A DNA stretch of 64,000 nucleotides from Nocardia yamanashiensis NBRC 100130 (GTDB taxonomy: Bacteria > Actinomycetota > Actinomycetes > Mycobacteriales > Mycobacteriaceae), in contig NZ_BDCD01000042.1 in assembly GCF_001613325.1 (NCBI RefSeq), positions 18,895 through 82,894 of the forward strand, in the 5' to 3' direction. The notes beneath the pieces are model-generated. The model had not been told where the DNA came from, did no database searches, and saw nothing but the letters and a program-made list of their open reading frames with translations. Made by a program: the position numbers and the translations under genes. This document shows, piece by piece, positions 26,106 to 33,918 of the stretch; positions within the stretch are counted from its first letter, which is position 1, and the number at the start of each line of letters is the position of its first letter.

Positions 26106-27071
26106 ATGGCTCGTCGCATTCTCGTCCTGCTCGCGGCCCTCTTCGCGCTGCTGCTCTCGATCACCGTGACTCCGCCGGCGCACGCCGAGTCCTATCGCGC
26201 CGCCGCCGGGACCGAGTCGAAGTACTCGCGACCGGGCCCGTGGAGCGTCATCGCGGAACAGGCCTTCACCTGCTGCGATTCGACGGGCGCGGCCTACGAC
26301 ATCTGGTATCCGGCCGACCTGGGCGCGGGCGGGTTCCGGCATCCGATCCTCACCTGGGGCGACGGCACCTGGGCACATCCGAATCAATACGACTACCTGC
26401 TCCGGCACCTGGCATCCTGGGGTTTCGTGGTGATCGCCACCGAGAACGCGCAGACCGGATCCGGGGTGGACATCGGCGGGTCGGTGGACGAGCTGATCGC
26501 GCTGGCCGCCGATCCGGGCAGCGTGTTCCACGGCAAGCTGGATACGGAAATGGTCGGCGCGATCGGGCATTCGCAGGGCGCGACCGGGGCGCTCAATGCC
26601 ATGGCGCGGTCCGGGGGCGGCATCAAGACCGCGGTGCCGATCGAATTGCCCATCCAGGCGCTGTGCGCGACCGGATCGTGGTGCCCGGACACCGGCCGCC
26701 TCACCTCGGGATCGGTGTTCCTGGTCAACGGCTCGCAGGATGTGTTCATCTCACCCTCCGAACAGGCGCTCCCCGTGCAAATCGCCGGATTGCAGTCGGT
26801 GCGGGCGTATTACGAGGCGATCCCCGCCGGAATACCGAAGGTCTGGGGCACCCTGGTTGGCCCGAATCACAATGACGTCCAAGGCCAGCCGGATTGCGCC
26901 GCCGCGTCCTGGCCCTGCACGACCGGGGTCTACGGCTTCCTCGGCTACCCGACCGCTTGGCTGGCGGGCCACCTGCTCGGCGATGCCGACGCGCGGCGCG
27001 CCTTCGTACCCGGCGGCGAGTTCTATGCGCCGAATCCGCAGTGGGCCAACCAGATCGGATCGATCGGCTGA
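26106..27071 (+). CDS. Secreted alpha/beta hydrolase (lipase/PHA-depolymerase-like)
   Basis: 321 codons from MARRILVLLAALFALLLSI, a clear signal peptide ending near AHAES. The nucleophile elbow is GAIGHSQGATGA; acid and base residues probably lie in VNGSQDVFISP and VGPNHNDVQGQ. Two or more Cys pairs (TCCDST, ALCATGSWC, DCAAASWPC) suggest disulfides in the exported enzyme. It would cleave an ester or polyester outside the cell. The open frame upstream to 25899 lacks a signal-like start and is rejected. Divergent from cysG over 196 bp. Confidence 0.85.
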   Translation: MARRILVLLAALFALLLSITVTPPAHAESYRAAAGTESKYSRPGPWSVIAEQAFTCCDSTGAAYDIWYPADLGAGGFRHPILTWGDGTWAHPNQYDYLLRHLASWGFVVIATENAQTGSGVDIGGSVDELIALAADPGSVFHGKLDTEMVGAIGHSQGATGALNAMARSGGGIKTAVPIELPIQALCATGSWCPDTGRLTSGSVFLVNGSQDVFISPSEQALPVQIAGLQSVRAYYEAIPAGIPKVWGTLVGPNHNDVQGQPDCAAASWPCTTGVYGFLGYPTAWLAGHLLGDADARRAFVPGGEFYAPNPQWANQIGSIG

Positions 27072-27089
27072 CCCACCGCGGCCCGGACG

Positions 27090-28442
27090 CTAGCTCACGC
27101 CCCTCGGGTAGTCCTGCACCAGATGCAGACCGCCCTGCCGCACCGGCACCTTGCTCAGATCCGTCGCCGTCAGGGTGAGGACCACCGGATGCCCGTCCAG
27201 CTCGCCGGTGAGAATCAGGCGATCCTCCGACGGCCGTTCGAAGGTGAACGAGCCCAGGGTTTCCGTGCCTTCGGGCGGCGCCTTCAGCGTGATCCGGTGC
27301 GCGCCCGCGTCCAGATCGCTGAGCATCGGCACCAGCGCGCCATCCATGCGCTGATAGAACGCCATCTCCGGCCGCTCGAAAACCACCCGCTGCCAACGGG
27401 TCTCATCGGTGAGCAACGGCGGTACCGGCTGCCCGTCGCGCGTGAATTCACCGACCACCCAGATCCCGTACAGCTCCGACTTCGGCTGCCCCGGACCCCA
27501 CTTGTGCCAGCCTTCCCAGCATTCGGCCACATTCGCGATGACGAACCAGACCGCCAGCACCGCACCCGTGATCGCCACGATGCGCTTGCCGCGCGGGGTG
27601 CGTCCCACCTCCGGCGTGGTCGACGGCCCGGTCGCGTGCCCGCTCAGCACCGTGAACAACCGGCGCGCGTCCGGGGCCAGCAGCACCAGGCTGATCAGCA
27701 GCAGGTGGAAGGACAGCAGCTTCACCGGCACGTCGAAGGTCATGTTCAGCACCCACACCTGGGCCATGCTCACCAGGCTCAGCAATACCCCGGCAAGCGC
27801 GGTGCGCGGCAGCAGGAGCAGCAGGCCGCCCAGCACTTCCGCGGCGCCGAGCAGCATTTCGTAGACCGGCGAGGCGCCGACCTGGTTCCACAGCACCGCC
27901 ATATGGGTCAGGTCCCCGTACGGGGTGAGCAGGGTGGTCAGCGTGGGTTCGCCCATTTGCAGCGGAACCAGTTTGGCGAAGCCGTAACCCAGCATCTGCC
28001 CGGCCAGGACGAAGCGGAGGAACAGCAGGAACCAGGCGGCCACCCGCCGGTATTCGGTGCGCTTGCGATCCAGCACGCTCCACACCGCGGTCACCAGGAC
28101 GGCGGTGATCAGAATGCAGAAGCACAGCACCCACAGATAGGTCTGATCGCCGCTGCCGGAATCCCATCGCAAGGTCGCGTCCACATCGAAGACGGTGCGG
28201 CCCACCCAGTGCACCGGGCTTTCCGGCCAGGTCACCATTTTCAGTTGCGCGTCGTCGGGCAACCATCTGGCGATAATGCCGAGAAAGGCGAAGATGGGCT
28301 GCGGGTAGATGACGCAGAACAAGGTCAGATAGCTGACCACGAAGCGGAATCCGATGCGCGCGAAGGGATTCCAAACCGGTTTCGGATCCTGCTCCGGCGC
28401 GCCGAGATCGTCGCCCGGATCGGCGATCACCTGTGTACTCAT
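27090..28442 (-). CDS. DoxX-family membrane protein with C-terminal soluble domain
   Basis: 450 codons. Residues about 30-60 and 95-290 contain seven or so hydrophobic helices; FVLAGQMLGYGFAKLVPLQMG with MLLGAAEVLGGLLLLLPRTA is the DoxX/SURF4-like core. Residues about 310-450 form a soluble beta-rich tail (ELYGIWVVGEFTRDGQPVPP, GSFTFERPSEDRLILTGELD) that would face outside or the cytoplasm and resembles lipocalin-like stability domains. Function is unknown; DoxX proteins associate with quinone or thiol redox. Alone on its strand, divergent from the phosphotransferase gene. Confidence 0.8.
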   Translation of the reverse strand: MSTQVIADPGDDLGAPEQDPKPVWNPFARIGFRFVVSYLTLFCVIYPQPIFAFLGIIARWLPDDAQLKMVTWPESPVHWVGRTVFDVDATLRWDSGSGDQTYLWVLCFCILITAVLVTAVWSVLDRKRTEYRRVAAWFLLFLRFVLAGQMLGYGFAKLVPLQMGEPTLTTLLTPYGDLTHMAVLWNQVGASPVYEMLLGAAEVLGGLLLLLPRTALAGVLLSLVSMAQVWVLNMTFDVPVKLLSFHLLLISLVLLAPDARRLFTVLSGHATGPSTTPEVGRTPRGKRIVAITGAVLAVWFVIANVAECWEGWHKWGPGQPKSELYGIWVVGEFTRDGQPVPPLLTDETRWQRVVFERPEMAFYQRMDGALVPMLSDLDAGAHRITLKAPPEGTETLGSFTFERPSEDRLILTGELDGHPVVLTLTATDLSKVPVRQGGLHLVQDYPRGVS

Positions 28443-28771
28443 CCCGTCCTCTCCCTCACCGTTGCACTGACTCGACGGTAGAAAGCGGCGCCGCGCGGCA
28501 CATCAGGCCGCAGCCCTGGTTTTTCCGGGCGCGCATACCTCGCAAGGACTACGTGCCAGCCCTACCACGGTCCTGTGCCTAGTCGAAATACCCCGGAAAA
28601 AACCACGTCTCGGTGACCGGTACTGAAAGTCCGAATCCCTGCACATTCGAATTGCAACAAGTTACATTTCTCACACCCGTGTAACCGGGGTCACAGCGGG
28701 CTGGACCAGGCCCGATACAGCTGCGACCCGCCGCTACACGCTCGACTCATGAGTGCGCAGGAGGCAACCGA
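28443..28771. promoter_or_regulatory. Divergent intergenic region with GTTACA/TGTAAC dyad
   Basis: This 329-bp gap between the DoxX and phosphotransferase starts has no gene-like frame. A dyad of GTTACA (28661-28666) and TGTAAC (28680-28685) with 13 bases between, about 90 bp upstream of the phosphotransferase, is the only clear operator-like element. AGGAGG at the right edge is the phosphotransferase ribosome site. Confidence 0.45.
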
Positions 28772-29899
28772 ATGTCGGCCGACGACCCCAACCAGAGATG
28801 GGAACTCACCGTCTCCGACGGCGACGACGCCGAGCTGGCGAGCAAACTCGCCCAATGGCTGGCGACCCGGGTCGATGCCGACGAACCGCCGCGGGTCACC
28901 TCGCTGACCAAACCGTCCACCGGCGGCATGTCCAGCACCACCCTGCTCTTCGATGCCGAATGGACCGAGCACGGGGAACCCGCGGGCGGTTCGTTCGTGG
29001 CCCGGATGCCACCGACCGAGAGCTCCTTCCCGGTCTTCGAGAAGTACGACCTGGCAACGCAATACGCGATCATGGCCGGGGTCGCCGAGCACACCGACCT
29101 GCCGATCCCGCCGCTGTGCTGGCTGGAGGAGGACGCGTCCGTGCTGGGCGCGCCGTTCATCGTCATGCGGCGGGTGAACGGCATCGTGTGCGAGGACAAT
29201 CCGCCGTACGTGTTCTTCGGGTGGGTGTTCGACGCCACGCCGGAGCAGCGGCTGGCGATCACCCGGCACACGGTGGACGCCATCGCCAAGGTGCACGGGA
29301 TCGACAAGCCCGCCGAGCGATTCCCGATGCTCGACGGTGAGGGTTCGGCGCTGCGGCGGCATTTCCAGGCGCAGAAGGACTGGTACGACTGGGCGCTGGC
29401 GCGCGACGGATTCCGGATTCCCGTGCTGGAGCGGGCCTTCGAGCATCTCGAGGCGAACTGGCCGGACGACACCGAACCGGATGTGCTGAACTGGGGCGAC
29501 GCCCGCCCCGGCAACATCATGTTCGAGGACGGGAAGCCCTCGGCCGTGCTCGACTGGGAGATGGCCGCGCTCGGCCCGCGGGAGATGGATGTGGCCTGGC
29601 CGATCCTGATCCACCGGTTCTTCCAGGACATCGCCACCACCTTCGATCAGGCCGGGCTGCCGGACTTCCTGCGGCGCAGCGACGTCGAGAAGCTGTACGA
29701 GGAAGCCACCGGGCACGCCGTGCGCGACCTGGACTGGTACCTGATCTACGCGGCGCTGCGCCACGGCATCGTGATGGCCCGCATCCGCCGCCGCATGATC
29801 CACTTCGGCGAGGCCACCGACACCGACGACCGCGACGACTACGTGATGCACCGCAAGCTCCTCGAGGCTCTGCTCGACGGCACCTACGCTTGGGATTGA
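28772..29899 (+). CDS. Aminoglycoside-phosphotransferase-like family protein
   Basis: 375 codons, ATG with AGGAGG. It has the APH/choline-kinase fold: glycine-containing KPSTGGMSSTTLLF nucleotide loop, FVARMPP with the invariant-Lys position replaced by Arg, the Brenner motif NWGDARPGNIMF (usual HGD replaced by WGD) and VLDWEMAALGPREMD for Mg binding. This group resembles ACAD10/11-like kinases that act on hydroxyacyl-CoA or lipid alcohols rather than drug resistance enzymes. It is followed after 5 bp by the unknown gene at 29905, so both probably work together. Confidence 0.85.
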   Translation: MSADDPNQRWELTVSDGDDAELASKLAQWLATRVDADEPPRVTSLTKPSTGGMSSTTLLFDAEWTEHGEPAGGSFVARMPPTESSFPVFEKYDLATQYAIMAGVAEHTDLPIPPLCWLEEDASVLGAPFIVMRRVNGIVCEDNPPYVFFGWVFDATPEQRLAITRHTVDAIAKVHGIDKPAERFPMLDGEGSALRRHFQAQKDWYDWALARDGFRIPVLERAFEHLEANWPDDTEPDVLNWGDARPGNIMFEDGKPSAVLDWEMAALGPREMDVAWPILIHRFFQDIATTFDQAGLPDFLRRSDVEKLYEEATGHAVRDLDWYLIYAALRHGIVMARIRRRMIHFGEATDTDDRDDYVMHRKLLEALLDGTYAWD

Positions 29900-29904
29900 G
29901 AGAG

Positions 29905-31014
29905 ATGAACTCCCTGATCGGACCGCTGGACGAATACCCCATCCACCAGGCCCCGCTGCCGGTGAACCGGGTCGTGCACAGCGACAAGAACTTCTACGAC
30001 CGCAGCTACTTCAACGCCATCGACACCACCGGTGAGACCATGCTCATCACCGGATTCGGCGTGTACCCGAACCTGGGTGTGATCGATGCCTTCGCCACCG
30101 TGCGCAAGGGCGATACCCAACGCGCCGTGCGGTTCTCGGACGCGCTCGAACAGCGTTCGCTGAACCTGGCGGTCGGCGGCTACCGCATCGAGGTCATCGA
30201 ACCGCTGCGGAAGCTGCGCGTCGTCTGCGAACACGACGACCTGTCGTTCGACCTGACCTGGGAGGGTTCCGGCCCCGCCATCCAGGAGGAACCGCACACC
30301 ATCATCACCGGGATGAAGAAGGCGCTGATCGACGCGCAGCGCTTCGCGCAGACCGGTTCCTGGGCGGGCACTTTGCAGGTCGACGGCACCGATTTCACCG
30401 TCGATCCCGCCAGCTGGATGGGCACCCGCGACCGCTCCTGGGGCATCCGTCCCGTCGGCGACTCCGACCCCGCCGGGCGGGTGGCAGACGAGCCGTCCGA
30501 AGGCTTCTGGTGGCTGTATCTGCCGCTGCGTTTCGACGACTACTCGATCATCGTGATCCTGCAGGAAGAACCCAACGGCTTCCGCACCCTCAACGACGCC
30601 ACCCGGGTCTGGAACGACGGCCGCGTGGAGCAATTGGGCTGGCCCCGAACCCATTTCACCTACAAGTCGGGCACCCGCATCCCCACCGGCGTCCGTGTCG
30701 ACCTCACCGCCGCCGACGGCAAGCCGCTCGAGCTCGAGGTGGAAGCCGGCACCTTCATCGCCCTCAATGTCGGCTGCGGCTACGGCGGCGATCCCGACTG
30801 GCTGCACGGGCAATGGAAGGGCCGCAACTGGTCCGAGTCCAAGCTCTACGACCTCACCGACCCCGCCATCGCCGGCCGCATCCCGTTCGGCGTCATCGAC
30901 CACGTCGGCAAGGCCCGCTGCGGCGACGACATCGGCTACGGCCTGTTCGAACACGGCTCCCTGGGCCGCCACGATCCCACCGGCTTCGCCGACTGGGGCT
31001 CCGTAGCGCCGTAA
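29905..31014 (+). CDS. Conserved hypothetical protein paired with the phosphotransferase
   Basis: 369 codons from MNSLIGPLDEYPIHQAP, five bases after the phosphotransferase stop. The sequence is beta-rich, without signal or membrane helices. The segments WMGTRDRSWGIRPVG, EGFWWLYLPLRFDDYSIIVI and WKGRNWSESKLYDL contain paired Trp and a DRSWG motif, which reminds me of AttH/CrtC-type lipocalin-like hydratases. I cannot name the family with certainty. Coupling to the kinase-like gene suggests a shared lipid or terpenoid substrate; this is inference. Confidence 0.7.
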   Translation: MNSLIGPLDEYPIHQAPLPVNRVVHSDKNFYDRSYFNAIDTTGETMLITGFGVYPNLGVIDAFATVRKGDTQRAVRFSDALEQRSLNLAVGGYRIEVIEPLRKLRVVCEHDDLSFDLTWEGSGPAIQEEPHTIITGMKKALIDAQRFAQTGSWAGTLQVDGTDFTVDPASWMGTRDRSWGIRPVGDSDPAGRVADEPSEGFWWLYLPLRFDDYSIIVILQEEPNGFRTLNDATRVWNDGRVEQLGWPRTHFTYKSGTRIPTGVRVDLTAADGKPLELEVEAGTFIALNVGCGYGGDPDWLHGQWKGRNWSESKLYDLTDPAIAGRIPFGVIDHVGKARCGDDIGYGLFEHGSLGRHDPTGFADWGSVAP

Positions 31015-31024
31015 CCCCCGATCA

Positions 31025-31056
31025 GCGGGCCTCCAACCCACGCGCAGGAGGCCCGC
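31025..31056. terminator. Bidirectional terminator
   Basis: Perfect 10-bp arms GCGGGCCTCC and GGAGGCCCGC surround a 12-base loop between the convergent ends of the hypothetical gene and the cobE-like gene. Confidence 0.78.
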
Positions 31057-31123
31057 CCCGCCGCATCCGCCCACAACCCAACCAGTGGGCGGGTGCGGCG
31101 TCCTCGTTTCCGGACCTGGCCCG

Positions 31124-31582
31124 CTACGGACCCTGCGTCTTCGTGAAAATCGCTGCGGCAATGGTCATTCCGCCGACCACCCGCTTGGGAACCACCAGCG
31201 ATCCGCCCTCCGCCGCCAGCAGGGCGGCAGCCTCCGCGACACTCGCGGTACCCACGGCGGCGGTGGTGCGCATCGAGGGGTTGGGCACCACCACCCCGGC
31301 CAGCTCCGCCGGCGTGAACGCGACGATCGACACCGCCAGCCGAGCGGCGGCAGCCGTCAACCCAGGTTCCCCGGCCCGCCGATCAACCGTCGCCAGAACA
31401 CGAACCTTGCTGTCCCCCAGCACTTCCAGAATCGCCGCCAGCACCGAATCGGCAGCGACGCCCGGGCGCAGTCCCACCCCGACGGCATACTCACCGGGGG
31501 GCAAGGTGACGGCCGGAGCGCCGCGACTCAATTCCCATTCGCGTGTAGCGCCGTCGCTGTCGAGCTCCGGATCGCGATTCAT
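31124..31582 (-). CDS. CobE/CbiG-C-like cobalamin biosynthesis protein
   Basis: 152 codons from MNRDPELDSDGAT, whose ATG overlaps the cobB stop (ATGA). The body, VGVGLRPGVAADSVLAAILE ... LATVDRRAGEPGLTAAAARL ... AEAAALLAAEGGSLVVPKRV, is the CobE/CbiG C-terminal domain. This domain takes part in ring contraction or acetaldehyde release in corrin synthesis. Translational coupling to cobB makes the role firm. The C-terminal VVGGMTIAAAIFTKTQ is typical. The longer open frame upstream is a shadow of cobB. Confidence 0.85.
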   Translation of the reverse strand: MNRDPELDSDGATREWELSRGAPAVTLPPGEYAVGVGLRPGVAADSVLAAILEVLGDSKVRVLATVDRRAGEPGLTAAAARLAVSIVAFTPAELAGVVVPNPSMRTTAAVGTASVAEAAALLAAEGGSLVVPKRVVGGMTIAAAIFTKTQGP

Positions 31583-33003
31583 GCCGGGACGTGGCCGCGG
31601 GCGAAATCGGCTGCGGCGGTGACGAAGCGCGCGATGGCGGCCGGGTTGCCGGCGGGGTGGGTGTGGAGGTAGGAGGCGTGGACCCGGTTGCGGATCGCGC
31701 CTTCGCGGACGGTTTCGCCGGACGGTGCGCGCCAGCCCCAGGCGAGCGGGTCCGTGCCGACCGCGGTCAGGCGGGTGCGGTGGAATTCGTGGCCGCGTAC
31801 GCGTTCGCCTGCCGACCAGAGCGGAGAGTCGGTGAGGGCCACCGCGTCTCGGTAGCCGAGGGTGAGGCGGGGGCCGAATTCGGCTTCGGCGTCGATGACC
31901 CCGGCCATGCGGTGGCCGTCGAGGGAGCGGGTGAGGTAAAGCAGGCCCGCGCATTCGGCGTGGATGGGCAGACCCCGCGCCGCGCCTTCGGCGATCGCCT
32001 CGAGGAGGGCCGTGTTGGCGGCCAATCCGGCGGCGTGCTCTTCGGGGAAGCCACCGGGAAGGACCAAACCTGCAGTGCCGGAAGGCAGTACGTCACGCAG
32101 CGGGTCGAAGATCGCAACGCGGGCGCCCGCCGCTTCGAGCAGTTCGCGGTGCTCGGCGTACCCGAAGGTGAACGCCGCGCCGCCCGCCACGGCTATCACC
32201 GGGCCGGATCCAGCGAGCACGGTCGCCGACGCACCATCCGGCAGGCCCATACCCGCGTGGATTTCGGCAACCGGGTCCCACGCTGCACCGGCGGCACTCG
32301 GTGCGGCCAACGCCGCTATTGCCGCGAGGTCGATGTGCGCGGCGACCAGGTCGGTCATGGCGTCGACGGCCGAGCGGGCGGCTGCTCCGTGTTCGACGGC
32401 GGGGATGAGGCCGAGGTGGCGGGAGGGAACCTCCAGTTCGGCCAGGCGCGGGAGTGCGCCGAGGACCGGGAGGCCGACCCGGGTGCAGGCGGCGCGCAGG
32501 ACCTGTTCGTGGCGTTCGCTGCCGACGCGGTTGAGAATGACTCCGCCCAAACGGATTCCGGTGTCGAAGGTGGCGAAACCGTGCAGGAGGGCGGCCAGGG
32601 ATTGGCTGTGACCGCGGGCGTCCACGACCAGGATGACCGGGGCGCCGAGCATGGCGGCTATTTGGGCGGTGGAGCCTTCGGCCACGGGGGCCGTGTTGTT
32701 TTCGTCGATGCGGCCGTCGAACAGGCCCATGACGCCTTCGACCACGGCGAGGTCGCAGCCGCGGCTGCCGTGGTGGAACAGCGGCACCACGCGGTCCGCG
32801 CCCACCAGGACGGGGTCCAGATTGCGCCCGGGACGGCCCGCGGCGAGGCCGTGGTAGCCGGGGTCGATGTAGTCGGGACCGACCTTGAAGGGAGCCACGC
32901 GGTGACCGGCGCGGCGGAGCGCGCCGATCAAACCGGTTGCGACGGTGGTCTTTCCGCTGCCCGAGGCGGGCGCGGCGATGACCACGGCGGGGGTGGTCAC
33001 CAT
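31579..33003 (-). CDS. cobB: Cobyrinic acid a,c-diamide synthase (hydrogenobyrinate type possible)
   Basis: 474 codons from MVTTPAVVIAAPASGSGK; the GTG of the next codon overlaps the cobO stop (GTGA) and is an equal candidate. The N-domain has the P-loop PASGSGKTTVATGL and FKVGPDYIDPGYH; the C-domain is a class I glutamine amidotransferase with Cys in PIHAECAGLLYL and His in VRGHEFHRT. It amidates the a and c carboxylates using Gln and ATP. It overlaps cobO upstream and cobE downstream, so all three are translationally coupled. Confidence 0.95.
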   Translation of the reverse strand: MVTTPAVVIAAPASGSGKTTVATGLIGALRRAGHRVAPFKVGPDYIDPGYHGLAAGRPGRNLDPVLVGADRVVPLFHHGSRGCDLAVVEGVMGLFDGRIDENNTAPVAEGSTAQIAAMLGAPVILVVDARGHSQSLAALLHGFATFDTGIRLGGVILNRVGSERHEQVLRAACTRVGLPVLGALPRLAELEVPSRHLGLIPAVEHGAAARSAVDAMTDLVAAHIDLAAIAALAAPSAAGAAWDPVAEIHAGMGLPDGASATVLAGSGPVIAVAGGAAFTFGYAEHRELLEAAGARVAIFDPLRDVLPSGTAGLVLPGGFPEEHAAGLAANTALLEAIAEGAARGLPIHAECAGLLYLTRSLDGHRMAGVIDAEAEFGPRLTLGYRDAVALTDSPLWSAGERVRGHEFHRTRLTAVGTDPLAWGWRAPSGETVREGAIRNRVHASYLHTHPAGNPAAIARFVTAAADFARGHVPA

Positions 33004-33617
33004 TCGATGCCGCGCTGGCCCTTGCGGCCCGCGTCCATCGGGTGCTTGACCTTGGTCATCTCGGTGACCAGGTCGGCGGCGTCGATCAGGGCCTGCGGCG
33101 CGTCCCGGCCGGTGATGACCACATGCTGGTTGCCGGGCCGGTTGCGCAGGGTCTCGACGACCTCGTCGACGTCCACCCAGCCCCACTTCAAGGGGTAGGT
33201 GAATTCGTCGAGCACGTAGAAGCGGTGCTGCTCGGCGGCCAGGCGGCGCGCGATCTCCTGCCAACCGGCGAGCGCGGCGGCCGCATGATCCTCGTCGCTC
33301 CCCTGCTTACGAGTCCACGACCACCCTTCCCCCATCTTGTGCCATTCCACCGCTCCCCCGAGCCCCTTCTCCTCGTGCAGCGCACCGAGGGTACGGAAAG
33401 CGGCCTCCTCCCCCACCTTCCACTTGGCGCTCTTCACGAACTGGAACACCGCCACATCGAAGCCCTGGTTCCAGGCCCGCAACGCCATCCCGAACGCCGC
33501 GGTCGACTTCCCCTTGCCCGGTCCGGTGTGCACGGCCAGCACCGGCTGATTCCGCCGCTGCCGAGTCGTCAATCCGTCGTCCGGAATGCTCTCCGGCAGC
33601 GGAACACCCTGAGGCAT
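32997..33617 (-). CDS. cobO: Cob(I)yrinic acid a,c-diamide adenosyltransferase
   Basis: 206 codons from MPQGVPLPESIPDDG with GAAAGGAG upstream; upstream in-frame codons are rejected. CobO/CobA-type P-loop AVHTGPGKGKSTAAFGMALR, then VAVFQFVKSAKWKVGEE and LDEFTYPLKWGWVD (Walker B-like). It transfers the 5'-deoxyadenosyl group of ATP to the cobalt of the corrin. Its stop overlaps the cobB start. Confidence 0.95.
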   Translation of the reverse strand: MPQGVPLPESIPDDGLTTRQRRNQPVLAVHTGPGKGKSTAAFGMALRAWNQGFDVAVFQFVKSAKWKVGEEAAFRTLGALHEEKGLGGAVEWHKMGEGWSWTRKQGSDEDHAAAALAGWQEIARRLAAEQHRFYVLDEFTYPLKWGWVDVDEVVETLRNRPGNQHVVITGRDAPQALIDAADLVTEMTKVKHPMDAGRKGQRGIEW

Positions 33618-33715
33618 CGATGAGCTCCTTTCGCGCCCGGCCGATCGGCCGTCCGACTCACGGTGCCATATGCCCCCACCGGCCTCGAAGCCGGGCACGG
33701 ATCAACAGCGCGTCG

Positions 33716-33874
33716 TCACGGCAGCGCGTGCGCCACGGCGGACAGCAGCTTGCGGACGCCTGCGGCGATCAACCAGAACGCCCCCTCACCGGCCACTTCC
33801 ATTCCGGCCTCGGCGGCCAAGCTCGGCTCGTTGTTCGCGCGCTGCTTGTTCTTCTTACGACGGAATATCCCCAT
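33716..33874 (-). CDS. Small 52-residue protein in the cobalt-chelatase/cobO operon
   Basis: An ATG at 33872-33874 opens MGIFRRKKNKQRANNEPS, continues through AEAGMEVAGEGAFWLIAAG and ends VRKLLSAVAHALP before TGA. It fills most of the gap between the chelatase stop (33919) and the cobO start. The N-terminus is strongly basic and the second half is an amphipathic or weakly hydrophobic helix, so membrane or chelatase association is conceivable. The reading of a real gene rests on position, codon bias (G/C third positions) and no better alternative; the ribosome site is weak. No family recognised. Confidence 0.6.
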   Translation of the reverse strand: MGIFRRKKNKQRANNEPSLAAEAGMEVAGEGAFWLIAAGVRKLLSAVAHALP

Positions 33875-33918
33875 GCCGGATCAACGGCGCCGCCGCCGCG
33901 CCGGTTCCGCGCCCGACC

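Noticed and set aside
31583..31954. N-terminal extension of the cobE-like protein
   Set aside because: His/Pro/Arg-rich shadow of cobB; the ATGA-overlap start gives a normal family length.
33618..33715. Possible cobalamin riboswitch upstream of cobO
   Set aside because: Only a short CGGCCGATCGGCCG palindrome is present; no B12-box-like conserved segments were found.
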